Under the pieces are notes generated by a model, which worked only from the letters and a program-made list of their open reading frames with translations, had not been told where the DNA came from and did no database searches. The position numbers were made by a program, and so were the translations under genes. A DNA stretch of 64,000 nucleotides from an uncultured Lachnospiraceae bacterium (GTDB lineage: Bacteria; Bacillota; Clostridia; Lachnospirales; Lachnospiraceae): the NCBI GenBank assembly GCA_910577275.1, contig CAJTMW010000023.1:1-64000 (forward strand). Direction: 5' to 3'. Positions 35,813-43,513 of the stretch are shown piece after piece. Position 1 is the first letter of the stretch. Each line of letters opens with the position of its first letter.

Positions 35813-36202
35813 ATGCAGGAAGTAACGGATAAAAAGACAGAGCAAATGGTTTCACATATGATGCTGGACATGGGCGTACCCGCTCATTTAAAGGGGTACA
35901 GATATGTCAGGGCGGCGGTGCTTATGGCGGAAGAGGATATGAAGGTGGTGGGAAGCGTTACCAAACTGCTTTACCCTGAAATCGCAAAGAGGTATAATAC
36001 CACCGATGGAAAGGTGGAGAGAGCCATCCGTAATGCCATAGAGATTTCATGGGAGCGGGGAAATAAGAAGACGTTTGAGCAATTGTTCGGCTACTGCGCC
36101 GAAAGCGGTCAGGGAAGGCCGACCAACAGCGAATACATAGCGGCGATTGCCGACTGCGTCAGAATGCAGGTAAATCTGGAAAATCAAAAGGCGGAACTTT
36201 AA
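35813..36202 (+). CDS. Stand-alone Spo0A C-terminal (DNA-binding) domain protein
   Basis: 129 residues from the ATG at 35813, behind GAGGTGAAAGG. Nearly the whole protein matches the Spo0A output domain: MLDMGVPAHLKGYRYVRAAV, GSVTKLLYPEIAKRYNT, VERAIRNAIEISWERGN and GRPTNSEYIAAIADCVRM. In Spo0A this binds 0A boxes (TGTCGAA). No receiver domain or linker exists, and the 203-bp upstream gap codes for none. It may be a constitutive regulator, competitor or accessory switch for Spo0A targets. That gap holds a possible weak promoter (TTTTCA, 17 bp, TATACT at 35722-35727). Confidence 0.88.
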   Translation: MQEVTDKKTEQMVSHMMLDMGVPAHLKGYRYVRAAVLMAEEDMKVVGSVTKLLYPEIAKRYNTTDGKVERAIRNAIEISWERGNKKTFEQLFGYCAESGQGRPTNSEYIAAIADCVRMQVNLENQKAEL

Positions 36203-36205
36203 ACA

Positions 36206-36310
36206 GCAGATGCCCGGAAGTGCACGGAACAACTGACAGATGCGAAGGCAGCTGGAGGTTGTTCCAGACCAATGTGTACTGCAGGGTATCTGCGAACTGT
36301 AAATAGGAGG
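36206..36310 (+). promoter_or_regulatory. Three-helix structured leader element, plus-strand copy
   Basis: Outer helix GCAGATGCCC (36206-36215) with GGGTATCTGC (36284-36293), one G.U. Middle AGTGCAC (36219-36225) with GTGTACT (36274-36280), one G.U. Inner GGAACAAC (36226-36233) with GTTGTTCC (36258-36265). A 3x3 internal loop (GGA/GCA) lies between outer and middle helices; an 8-base bulge (36266-36273) lies on the 3' side. It runs into CGAACTGTAAATAGGAGG just before the aminotransferase start. Same architecture as the copies at 52763 and 62201. Confidence 0.75.
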
Positions 36311-36316
36311 AGTACA

Positions 36317-37513
36317 ATGGACAAGCCGGCGATATGCGGAGGAACACCAATACGGGACACAAAGATATATTATGGACATCAGTACATCGACGAAGCCGAT
36401 ATACAGGCGGTGGTAGAGGTGCTAAAGAGCGACACTATTACCTGCGGCCCGAAAATTACAGAGCTGGAGGAAAAGCTTTGCCGGATAACCGGAGCGAAAT
36501 ATGCGGTAGTGTGCAGCAATGGAACGGCGGCTTTGCATATGGCCTGTATGGCGGCGGGAGCAGGAGAGGGCGACGAGGTGATTACCACGCCGATTACCTT
36601 TGCGGCTTCTGCAAACTGCGCCCTTTACTGCGGCGCGCGGCCGGTTTTTGCGGACATCAATGAGGAAACCTACAATATCGACCCGGAAGAAGTAAAGAAG
36701 CTGACCAACGCAAGGACGAAAGCGGTGGTGGCTGTGGACTACACGGGACAGTCGGTGGAGCTTGACGAGCTGCTTTCCATCTGCCGTGCGAATCATCTTG
36801 TGCTGATAGAAGACGGCGCCCATGTGATTGGCACACGCTATAAAGGAAGGTGCAACGGCTCCATTGCGGATATGACCACCTTAAGCTTTCATCCGGTCAA
36901 AACCGTGACCAGCGGGGAGGGCGGTGCTGTGCTTACCAACAGTGAGGAGTATTATGAAAAGCTGCTGCTTTACCGGGCTCATGGAATTACAAAGGATTTT
37001 GCGAAGATGGAAAACGAGCCGGACGGTCCCTGGTATTACGAGCAGGTGGCGCTGGGGCTGAATTACCGCATGACCGACATACAGGCGGCGCTTTTAATCA
37101 GTCAGCTTGACAAGCTGCCCCTTTTCATGGAAAGAAGAAAAGAGATAGTAAGAACCTATAACGAGGCATTTGCAAAGCTCCCTCAGATTATTGTGCAGAA
37201 GGAAATCCCGGAATCGGATACCACAAGGCATTTATATATTCTGCGCCTTAATCTGTCAAAGCTGAGTATAGACAGAAGACGGTTTTTTGAAGCCCTTGCC
37301 GCAGAGAATATCTGCTGCAACGTGCATTATATTCCCACGTATTATTTCCCCTACTATCAGAGGCTGGGCTACGAGAGGGGACTTTGCCCGAAGGCGGAAA
37401 AGCTCTACGAGGAAATAATCAGCCTGCCCCTTTATTACGCCATGACGGATAAGGATGTGCAGGACGTAATCCGTGCGGTGACCAGGATTGCGGATTATTA
37501 CAAAGTACCCTAA
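36317..37513 (+). CDS. DegT/DnrJ/EryC1/StrS family sugar aminotransferase, PseC-like
   Basis: 398 residues from the ATG at 36317 (AGGAGG upstream). PLP-dependent enzyme that aminates a keto-nucleotide sugar. Features: CSNGTAALHMA (PLP phosphate), EDGAHVIG (Asp under the PLP ring) and SFHPVKTVTSGEGG with the Schiff-base Lys at about 195. Overall similarity is closest to PseC-type transaminases of amino-sugar pathways, but no other pseudaminate or legionaminate genes are near. The glycosyltransferase 22 bp downstream could use or attach the product. The leader carries a structured RNA element. Confidence 0.82.
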   Translation: MDKPAICGGTPIRDTKIYYGHQYIDEADIQAVVEVLKSDTITCGPKITELEEKLCRITGAKYAVVCSNGTAALHMACMAAGAGEGDEVITTPITFAASANCALYCGARPVFADINEETYNIDPEEVKKLTNARTKAVVAVDYTGQSVELDELLSICRANHLVLIEDGAHVIGTRYKGRCNGSIADMTTLSFHPVKTVTSGEGGAVLTNSEEYYEKLLLYRAHGITKDFAKMENEPDGPWYYEQVALGLNYRMTDIQAALLISQLDKLPLFMERRKEIVRTYNEAFAKLPQIIVQKEIPESDTTRHLYILRLNLSKLSIDRRRFFEALAAENICCNVHYIPTYYFPYYQRLGYERGLCPKAEKLYEEIISLPLYYAMTDKDVQDVIRAVTRIADYYKVP

Positions 37514-37535
37514 GGGAGTATATGGAGAAAACAGG

Positions 37536-38573
37536 ATGAAACTCAGTGTAATTGTACCGGTTTATAATATGGCTTCGGAGGAGAAGCTTATCTGGTGCCT
37601 TGACAGCCTTGTGAATCAGACCATATCGGATTACGAAATCATTGCGGTGGACGACTGTTCCACAGATAATTCGCTGGAGATATTAAGAGATTACGAAAAG
37701 CGTTATCCCGAAAAATTTTATGTGATTGCCTCGCCTGTCAACAAGAAACAGGGAGGGGCGAAAAATCTGGGGCTGTGTCAGGCAAAGGGCGATTGGATAG
37801 GATTCATTGACAGCGACGACTGGGTTACGCCCGATTATTATGAAAGGCTGCTGACGCTTGCAGAGGAAACCGGAGCGGATATGGCCGGCTGCGACTATCA
37901 CCTGACAGGCGAACACAGCATGAAAATCGGTCAGGTGGTGCATAACAATAAGAAGTCGCAGACCGGAGTCCTGACTAAGGAAAAGTACAAATCGCTGATT
38001 CTTGACAGCGGGAGCCTTGTGGTGAAGATTTATAAAAGGCATATTATCCTGGATTTTTCCAACCGGTTCCCGGAAAATATATTTTATGAGGATAATGCCA
38101 TCAGCAATTCCTGGATGCTCCGGGCAAAGCATTTTGAGTATCTGGAGGAGCCTCTATATTATTATTACCAGCATGATACTTCCACGGTTCACACCATCAC
38201 ACAGAAGCGGTGCGAGGACAGGATGGAGGCGGCAAGAGTGATGGTGAAGGAAGCGAAGGAGTTCGGTTATCTGCAGGAATATTATCCTGAAATCGAAAGC
38301 AGCTTTACCACGCTGTTTTATGTAAACACGCTGTTTTCCTATATGGCGGGCGTAAAAAAGAAAAGCTGCGGATTTGTCAGAGAGCTTGGACAGGAAATGC
38401 GGGAAACATTTCCGGGGTTTATGGAAAATCCCTACTATCAGGAGCGGGTTCACGCAGAGGAGCGGAAGCTGATTAAAATGCATATGAAATCCACGCTGTA
38501 TTTTATGATGTATTACAGGATATTATGGGGATACAGGAATTTCAGGAAGAAACTGCAGAAAAAACGCGGCTGA
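37536..38573 (+). CDS. Family 2 glycosyltransferase
   Basis: 345 residues from the ATG at 37536 (GGAG 8 bases upstream). GT-A fold: LSVIVPVYNMASEEKLI, AVDDCSTDNSLEIL, KKQGGAKNLGLCQAKGDWIG and the metal-binding IDSDDWV (about 91-97), with FYEDNAISNSWMLRA as the acceptor region. No membrane segment, so probably a cytoplasmic transferase for a surface polysaccharide or teichoic-acid-like polymer. Its stop codon is inside a terminator shared with the convergent AraC gene. Confidence 0.88.
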   Translation: MKLSVIVPVYNMASEEKLIWCLDSLVNQTISDYEIIAVDDCSTDNSLEILRDYEKRYPEKFYVIASPVNKKQGGAKNLGLCQAKGDWIGFIDSDDWVTPDYYERLLTLAEETGADMAGCDYHLTGEHSMKIGQVVHNNKKSQTGVLTKEKYKSLILDSGSLVVKIYKRHIILDFSNRFPENIFYEDNAISNSWMLRAKHFEYLEEPLYYYYQHDTSTVHTITQKRCEDRMEAARVMVKEAKEFGYLQEYYPEIESSFTTLFYVNTLFSYMAGVKKKSCGFVRELGQEMRETFPGFMENPYYQERVHAEERKLIKMHMKSTLYFMMYYRILWGYRNFRKKLQKKRG

Positions 38574-38598
38574 CCCGGAAAAGGCGTCAGCCGTTTTT
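38561..38598. terminator. Bidirectional terminator spanning both stop codons (GT2/AraC)
   Basis: Perfect 8-bp stem CGGCTGAC (38567-38574) and GTCAGCCG (38586-38593), with A run before and T run after, so it can end transcripts in both directions. The GT2 stop (38571-38573) is in the left arm and the AraC stop (38587-38589) in the right arm. Confidence 0.85.
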
Positions 38599-39468
38599 GC
38601 GGAACTCTAAAGGCGTCCGTCCGGTTACCTTTTTGAAAATTTTGGAGTAGTAAGCCAGCGTATTGAAACCGCAGCTTAAAGCGGCTTCCGTGACGGTCAT
38701 ATTTTTTCGTAAAAGCTCCATGCTGGCATAAATGCGGAATTTTGTCAGGTATTCTATGGGGGATTCTCCCAGAAATTCCTGATAAATTTTATTGCAGCTG
38801 CTGCGGGAGACTCCGCCCGCCCTCGAAATATCGGAAATATCGATATCATCCCCGTAATGCTCCTGCACAAAGGTAATCATTTGTTTTAAAATTTTGGTAT
38901 GGGAAGCATTTCTGGGATTTCTTGCGGTTTCTTCCTGATTTCCGCATAGCTCCCGGACAAAAAGCTTTAAAATACGAAACAGCGAAATAAGAGCGTCAAG
39001 CTCATAGGCCTCCGGGCGTTCATGACAGAGCCAGAAGGCGTTTTCAATCAGTGCGCATGCTTCTTCGTGCCAGCTGGCGGAACCGTCTAAAACCACGGCG
39101 TCGGGAGCCAGCCGGATGAGTTTCTTGATATACCGGCTGATATATTCCTCGTGGTCGCCAAAGACATGAGGGCTGATAAGCAGTATGCGGGAAATATATT
39201 CATCGCTGTGTATGGTGCTGTGTAAGGCGTTGGGCTTTACGAAAATAGCCTGCCGTTCCCATACGGAATAGCATTTTCCGTTGATGGCATAGATGACGGA
39301 ACCGCGTTCCACAACGGAGATTTCCATTTCATAATGCCAGTGATACGGGTAATCGGAGGATTGGCAGGTTTTGGCGTCGTCCCAGAGAACCTGAACAGGA
39401 AAAGAACCCCGTTCATGCCGGACATTCTGGGAAAGGTCATTGTTAATATCAGGCGTTATTTTATCCAT
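38587..39468 (-). CDS. AraC family transcriptional regulator
   Basis: 293 residues from the ATG at 39468 (MDKITPDINN; GGAG upstream). N-terminal cupin-like sensor (about 15-140, HWHYEMEISVVERGSV and FVKPNALHSTIHSD), a helical linker, and a C-terminal double helix-turn-helix (about 195-290) with ISDISRAGGVSRSSCNKIYQ and VTEAALSCGFNTLAYYSKIF. Divergent from an MFS transporter 155 bp away, which with the ATP-grasp gene is its likely target. Confidence 0.88.
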   Translation of the reverse strand: MDKITPDINNDLSQNVRHERGSFPVQVLWDDAKTCQSSDYPYHWHYEMEISVVERGSVIYAINGKCYSVWERQAIFVKPNALHSTIHSDEYISRILLISPHVFGDHEEYISRYIKKLIRLAPDAVVLDGSASWHEEACALIENAFWLCHERPEAYELDALISLFRILKLFVRELCGNQEETARNPRNASHTKILKQMITFVQEHYGDDIDISDISRAGGVSRSSCNKIYQEFLGESPIEYLTKFRIYASMELLRKNMTVTEAALSCGFNTLAYYSKIFKKVTGRTPLEFRKNG

Positions 39469-39622
39469 GGATTCCGCTCCAAAAAAATACAAAAATATAA
39501 AAAAATGATACAAAAGTTATAGCACAGGCAAATGGAAAATGCAATAATGTAGCTTACAATTTACCGGAGGAAAATCCGTAAAAAATTTTAGGATTGTTTA
39601 TCCTCGAAAGGAAGGGGTTCCA

Positions 39623-40831
39623 ATGAAGGAGCGTCGGATATTTATAAGGTTTTGTGTGCTGCAGGCTGCCTACTGGTCTTTTTATGCTGCGTTTCCGGGT
39701 TACATTTCTGCTTTTGCGCTTTCCCAGGGCATCAGCACGTCGCTTCTCGGCGTGATTCTTGCCGCGAACATGCTTTGCGCCCTGTCAGGTTCGCTAATCT
39801 GGGGAAGATGGGTGGATAAAAATAAAGCCGGCAGAAAGTTTTACCTGCTGGGCAACGGCGTGGCTTTGCTGTTGGGTCTGTTTCTCTATTTATTCGGGGA
39901 GAGCCCGATAATTTTGCTGATAACCTATTCGCTGTTCGGGTTTATGACAGGCCCCATTCCGACCACGCTGGACGCATGGGTGATTGCAACGTTTCCCGGC
40001 AGGACGGATGCCGCCGCCCGTTCCCGGGCGTTCGGCACGCTGGGGTTTGCCGTGGTAATGCTTCTTATGGGGCAGCTAATTGTCAGGTTCGGCTATGAGG
40101 CGATGCCTGTCGCCGCTGTGCTCTTTATGGCAGTTAATTTTGCCGTCGCTCCCTTTCAGCCTAAAAACCGGGAGGACGGGGAAGGAAATGCCGTCGGGCA
40201 GAGGGAAGTATGTTCGGGAGAAAGTCCCCGGCAGCTGCTTGCCTCCAGGCGTTATATGCTTATGGCGGCGGCCGTGTTTTTTACCGGTATGGCAATTGCT
40301 CCGATAAATACAATGAAGCTTGTACTTCTTGAAAACGTGGGCGGGGACGTTTCCGTTTTGGGCTGGGATTCTTTTATCGGGTGCATGATTCAGATTCCTT
40401 TCCTGATGCTTGCAGGGAAAATCCGGCATGTGCGTTCCGAAAAGCGGCTCCTTATGGGGGCAGGATTTGCAATGCTGTATACCTTGTTTGTGATTCAGGC
40501 GGGAAATCCGCTGGTAGTGATTATCGGAACCATATGCAATAATATTTCCTTCGGGATTCTTTTCCCGACTATGCGGGAGATGACGGAGGAAAGCGTGAGC
40601 TCCGGCCTGAGGAATACCGCCCATGGAGTCATTGACGTGGCCTATGGAAGTTTGGCAGGAATGCTGGCGACGGCCTGGAGCGGGGTGATGCTGGAGCGTT
40701 CCGGCATTGCCGCAATGGGCAGCATCTGCATTATCATGCAGACAATCGCCATCAGCTTTTGCTTTGCCATTTTGCTGGCAGGGCGGAAAAGAAGAAAAAT
40801 TTCGGGACCCCCGTGTGCAAGCCGCGTATAA
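39623..40831 (+). CDS. MFS transporter
   Basis: 402 residues, twelve membrane segments. The first loop GRWVDKNKAGRKFYLLG (about 73-89) is the MFS loop 2-3 motif; the central loop is about residues 180-215. It resembles the MFS_1-like/LacY-like group, without a sequence hint of substrate. Between an AraC regulator (divergent) and an ATP-grasp ligase gene 64 bp downstream. Such ligase-plus-MFS pairs occur where the transporter exports the ligase product. Confidence 0.8.
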   Translation: MKERRIFIRFCVLQAAYWSFYAAFPGYISAFALSQGISTSLLGVILAANMLCALSGSLIWGRWVDKNKAGRKFYLLGNGVALLLGLFLYLFGESPIILLITYSLFGFMTGPIPTTLDAWVIATFPGRTDAAARSRAFGTLGFAVVMLLMGQLIVRFGYEAMPVAAVLFMAVNFAVAPFQPKNREDGEGNAVGQREVCSGESPRQLLASRRYMLMAAAVFFTGMAIAPINTMKLVLLENVGGDVSVLGWDSFIGCMIQIPFLMLAGKIRHVRSEKRLLMGAGFAMLYTLFVIQAGNPLVVIIGTICNNISFGILFPTMREMTEESVSSGLRNTAHGVIDVAYGSLAGMLATAWSGVMLERSGIAAMGSICIIMQTIAISFCFAILLAGRKRRKISGPPCASRV

Positions 40832-40895
40832 AGAGACGCTGTTTGGCGGGAGGCGTTGGTATTTTTAAGAAACAGACAGGAAACGAGGGAGTAAA

Positions 40896-42125
40896 ATGAA
40901 AGCGGCAATTATCGGCGCCAGTAAAGAGGCGCTTCATACAATAAAAAAAGCGCGGGAATACGGTCTTTTTATACTGGCTCTGGACGGAAACGCCAAAGCG
41001 GAAGGTCTCGCACAGGCGGATAAGGGGCTTGTGGTGGACATTGCCAATGAAAATGCAGTAATAGAGGCGTTGAGGGCGGAAAAACCGGATTTTGTGCTGA
41101 CGGTGCCGATTGGAAGATATCTGACGACAACGGGAGCCGTCAACGATGCGCTGGGGCTTCCGGGAATCAGCAGGAACATGGCGGAGCTGTGTACGGATAA
41201 ATTTAAGTTTCATACAAGATTGAGCCGGATGGGGCTTCGGAATTGCCGCTGCTATGCGGTAAATGAGAGCGAAAATGCCGGTAGTCAGGAGCATGACCTG
41301 CCGGAGACATCATGGAAAACCGTGTCAGGACATGGCAGGGAATTACAATCCCCGGAGAATCCGGCGCTTACGTATCCGGCAATTTTAAAGCCCAGATACG
41401 GTTCCGGCAGCAGAGGGATTTTTATGCTTTCTGACAGGGAACAGCTGGAAGAAGCGTTAAGTGAGATTTCCGGCGAGTCTTATGTGCTGGAGGAATGTGT
41501 TTCCGGCGAGGAATACGGAGTGGACGGAGCAATTACCGGGCGGGGATTTCAGATGGTTCTTCTGCGTAAAAAGGAAAACACGCCGCCGCCGGCGCGGCAG
41601 GCGGTAGGATATTCCTCAGTGCTGCCCGGAGATGATTTCCGGCAGCAGGTTATAGACTATATGGGACAGGTTACGGAGTGCCTTGGACTTACGGAATGCC
41701 TGATTCATGCGGATATCATCAGGGGAGAAAGCGGTCCTTTTGCGATAGAGCTTTCGGCAAGGCCCTCCGGCCATAATCTTCATAATCTGTTTACGCCGCT
41801 GTGTACAGGAGTGGACATGGCGGAGGAATATATCAGATACAGAATGGGACTTCCCTATGATTTTGCGCCCCGTGAGACTAAATCCATGCTGATTCATTAC
41901 TTTGATATGCGGGGGAAAGTGATGAATGTGCCTGACCGGAAGGAGGCGGCACAGGCGATAGATGCAGGGCTTGCGGCGTGGGAGTGTAATATAAGTCCCG
42001 GAGAAGAACTGCGGCCTGTGTCTGACGGACATTCGCTTATGGGGCGCGGGTATTTTGTGCTGGAAGGCGAAGGGGCGGATTTTCTAAAGGAGCAGGCAGG
42101 GATTATTAAAGGGTTGTTTTTATAA
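40896..42125 (+). CDS. ATP-grasp ligase (carboxylate-amine/thiol ligase type)
   Basis: 409 residues. N-terminal pre-ATP-grasp Rossmann domain (MKAAIIGASKEALHTIKKA), then an ATP-grasp domain: PAILKPRYGSGSRGIFML (glycine-rich loop, about 166-183), VLEECVSGEEYGVDGAI, and the metal-binding ECLIHADII and FAIELSARPSGHNL (Glu and Asn/His). PurK/L-amino-acid ligase-like, so it should join a carboxylate to an amine with ATP. No purine or arginine pathway genes are near. With the adjacent MFS and AraC genes it could form a small product-and-export or detoxification cassette. A terminator follows. Confidence 0.82.
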   Translation: MKAAIIGASKEALHTIKKAREYGLFILALDGNAKAEGLAQADKGLVVDIANENAVIEALRAEKPDFVLTVPIGRYLTTTGAVNDALGLPGISRNMAELCTDKFKFHTRLSRMGLRNCRCYAVNESENAGSQEHDLPETSWKTVSGHGRELQSPENPALTYPAILKPRYGSGSRGIFMLSDREQLEEALSEISGESYVLEECVSGEEYGVDGAITGRGFQMVLLRKKENTPPPARQAVGYSSVLPGDDFRQQVIDYMGQVTECLGLTECLIHADIIRGESGPFAIELSARPSGHNLHNLFTPLCTGVDMAEEYIRYRMGLPYDFAPRETKSMLIHYFDMRGKVMNVPDRKEAAQAIDAGLAAWECNISPGEELRPVSDGHSLMGRGYFVLEGEGADFLKEQAGIIKGLFL

Positions 42126-42131
42126 GAAAAA

Positions 42132-42170
42132 GGCATTTCAAAGCAAAATAAGTTTTGAAATGTCTTTTTT
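42132..42170 (+). terminator. Intrinsic terminator after the ATP-grasp gene
   Basis: 11-bp stem GGCATTTCAAA (42132-42142) and TTTGAAATGTC (42154-42164), one G.U, then six T. Confidence 0.9.
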
Positions 42171-42220
42171 ATTAACAGAAGAAGGCTGGCTCGCGAAGCG
42201 TAGCAGCGTTTATTTCCCTG

Positions 42221-42249
42221 TTGACAAATATATCGGCACATGATATATT
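42221..42249 (+). promoter_or_regulatory. Near-consensus promoter of the padR-DUF2812 operon
   Basis: TTGACA, 17-bp spacer, TATATT. Its spacer and -10 overlap the repeated operator boxes, as expected for an autorepressed gene. Confidence 0.85.
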
Positions 42250-42281
42250 AAAGTCAAGATATATCACATGACGATATATCG
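42227..42281. promoter_or_regulatory. PadR-type operator array
   Basis: Four copies of (G/A)ATATAT(C/T) start at 42227, 42242, 42258 and 42273, that is every 15-16 bp. The fourth lies in the perfect palindrome CGATATATCG. PadR proteins bind AT-rich palindromes containing ATAT-type cores; this set likely binds the PadR protein encoded next. Confidence 0.6.
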
Positions 42282-42362
42282 AGAGACATAAAAACCGGGA
42301 TTATGTTTTATGAAGACACTGAATACTTCAATAGGAAAGCGATAGCAGGAATGGAGAAGAAC

Positions 42363-42680
42363 ATGAGCGAAATGGACAATCCGCTTACGGAAGCATTTTT
42401 TTACATACTTCTGGCGCTGCGAAAGCCGAATCACGGCTACGGAATTACCCAGGAAGTCGAGGAGATAACGAAAGGACGGGTGGTTTTGGGTGCTGGAACC
42501 TTATACGGAGCATTACAGACTCTGCAAAAAAGAGACTGGATTCGGGTTTACAGTCTGGATACGGAATCGAGAAAGAAAAAGGAATACATTCTCACAGACG
42601 CCGGCCGTCAGGCCTTTGAGCGGGAGAGGGCCCGTTTAGAGGAGCTTTTAAACAATGCCAAAATGATGGGGGAAAAATAA
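42363..42680 (+). CDS. PadR family transcriptional regulator
   Basis: 105 residues from the ATG at 42363, behind GGAGAAG; the in-frame ATG at 42303 has no ribosome binding site. Winged helix: AFFYILLALRKPNHGYGITQ, ITKGRVVLGAGTLYGALQTL (recognition helix) and RKKKEYILTDAGRQAF (wing). A short C-terminal helix serves dimerisation, as in PadR subfamily 2. It is followed after one base by a DUF2812 membrane protein, a pairing common in Firmicutes, and preceded by a repeated operator. Confidence 0.92.
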   Translation: MSEMDNPLTEAFFYILLALRKPNHGYGITQEVEEITKGRVVLGAGTLYGALQTLQKRDWIRVYSLDTESRKKKEYILTDAGRQAFERERARLEELLNNAKMMGEK

Positions 42681-42681
42681 A

Positions 42682-43377
42682 ATGATTAAATTCAGGTTAT
42701 ATTTGGATAAGGATAAGGAAACGGAATGGTTAAATGAAATGTCGGAAAAGGGATGGGCAATGGAATCTTTTTTCGCAGGTTTCTATACGTTTAAGAAATG
42801 CGAGGCGGGGAAGTATGCCTATCAGATTGATTGCGGCGAGAAGCTTTTTAAGGTGAGCGACGAATACAGGGAATTTATGCAGGAGGCCGGAATTGAAATC
42901 GTTCAGGCCTGGGGCTGGTGGGTGATACTGCGCAAGCTCGCTTCGGAGGGCAAATTTGAATTATATACCGACGTGGAGTCAAGTATTGAGCACTATTCGA
43001 AGATACGCAGAATGTTTAAAGTATGCACTGTGATAGAAATTATCTGTTTGTGGATGGAAATTATGGCGGCAACGGTGGGCCAGGTATCCTATGCCATAGC
43101 GGCGGCCTTTTTTATAGGTGCAATTGTAATAGGATTTGTCAGGATAACCATACATACCACAAATATCATTAATAACCTGAAAGAAAGACTGACCGGAATA
43201 CCGGTGGAGAAAAGGAGAAATGTATCACCGATACTGGCGGCAGGGCTGTTTCTGAACGGCGTAGCTCTTTTGATTCAGGAAAGCGTTTCGGGAGAAATAA
43301 AGATTGCAGTTCAGATTTTTGCAATTATTCTTATGGTGGCGGGATTATGGGATATCTGCCGGAAAAATCGAAAGTAA
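42682..43377 (+). CDS. DUF2812 membrane protein
   Basis: 231 residues. The N-terminal soluble part (1-110) holds the DUF2812 pattern: KDKETEWLNEMSEKGWAMES, GKYAYQIDCGE and WGWWVILRK. Three or four hydrophobic segments follow (about 118-140, 142-160, 186-203 and 208-226). Nearly always next to a PadR regulator; probably the output of that switch, perhaps a membrane-stress or drug-response protein, though no function is established. Confidence 0.82.
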   Translation: MIKFRLYLDKDKETEWLNEMSEKGWAMESFFAGFYTFKKCEAGKYAYQIDCGEKLFKVSDEYREFMQEAGIEIVQAWGWWVILRKLASEGKFELYTDVESSIEHYSKIRRMFKVCTVIEIICLWMEIMAATVGQVSYAIAAAFFIGAIVIGFVRITIHTTNIINNLKERLTGIPVEKRRNVSPILAAGLFLNGVALLIQESVSGEIKIAVQIFAIILMVAGLWDICRKNRK

Positions 43378-43424
43378 AGCTTATTGTTTTTCCCAAAAGG
43401 ATAGTGCAGAACCCTGGAGGTATA

Positions 43425-43433
43425 TGCTATAAT
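43425..43433 (+). promoter_or_regulatory. Extended -10 promoter of the glnA operon
   Basis: TGC followed by TATAAT, about 80 bases before glnA. In the leader, GTGCGC/GCGCAT (43450-43465) can form a small hairpin. No GlnR-type TGTNA-N7-TNACA site was recognised. Confidence 0.6.
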
Positions 43434-43513
43434 TAATCTCAGTAAAAGAGTGCGCTGATGCGCATCGATACAAGGGCTGCAAAAACTATACTTAAAAGAA
43501 AGGGACAAAAATA

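Noticed and set aside
42181..42215. GCGAGCCAGCC-like sequence (minus strand) as a third copy of the dispersed repeat
   Set aside because: Only the first dozen bases resemble the repeat; the ACATTTGGC part is absent.
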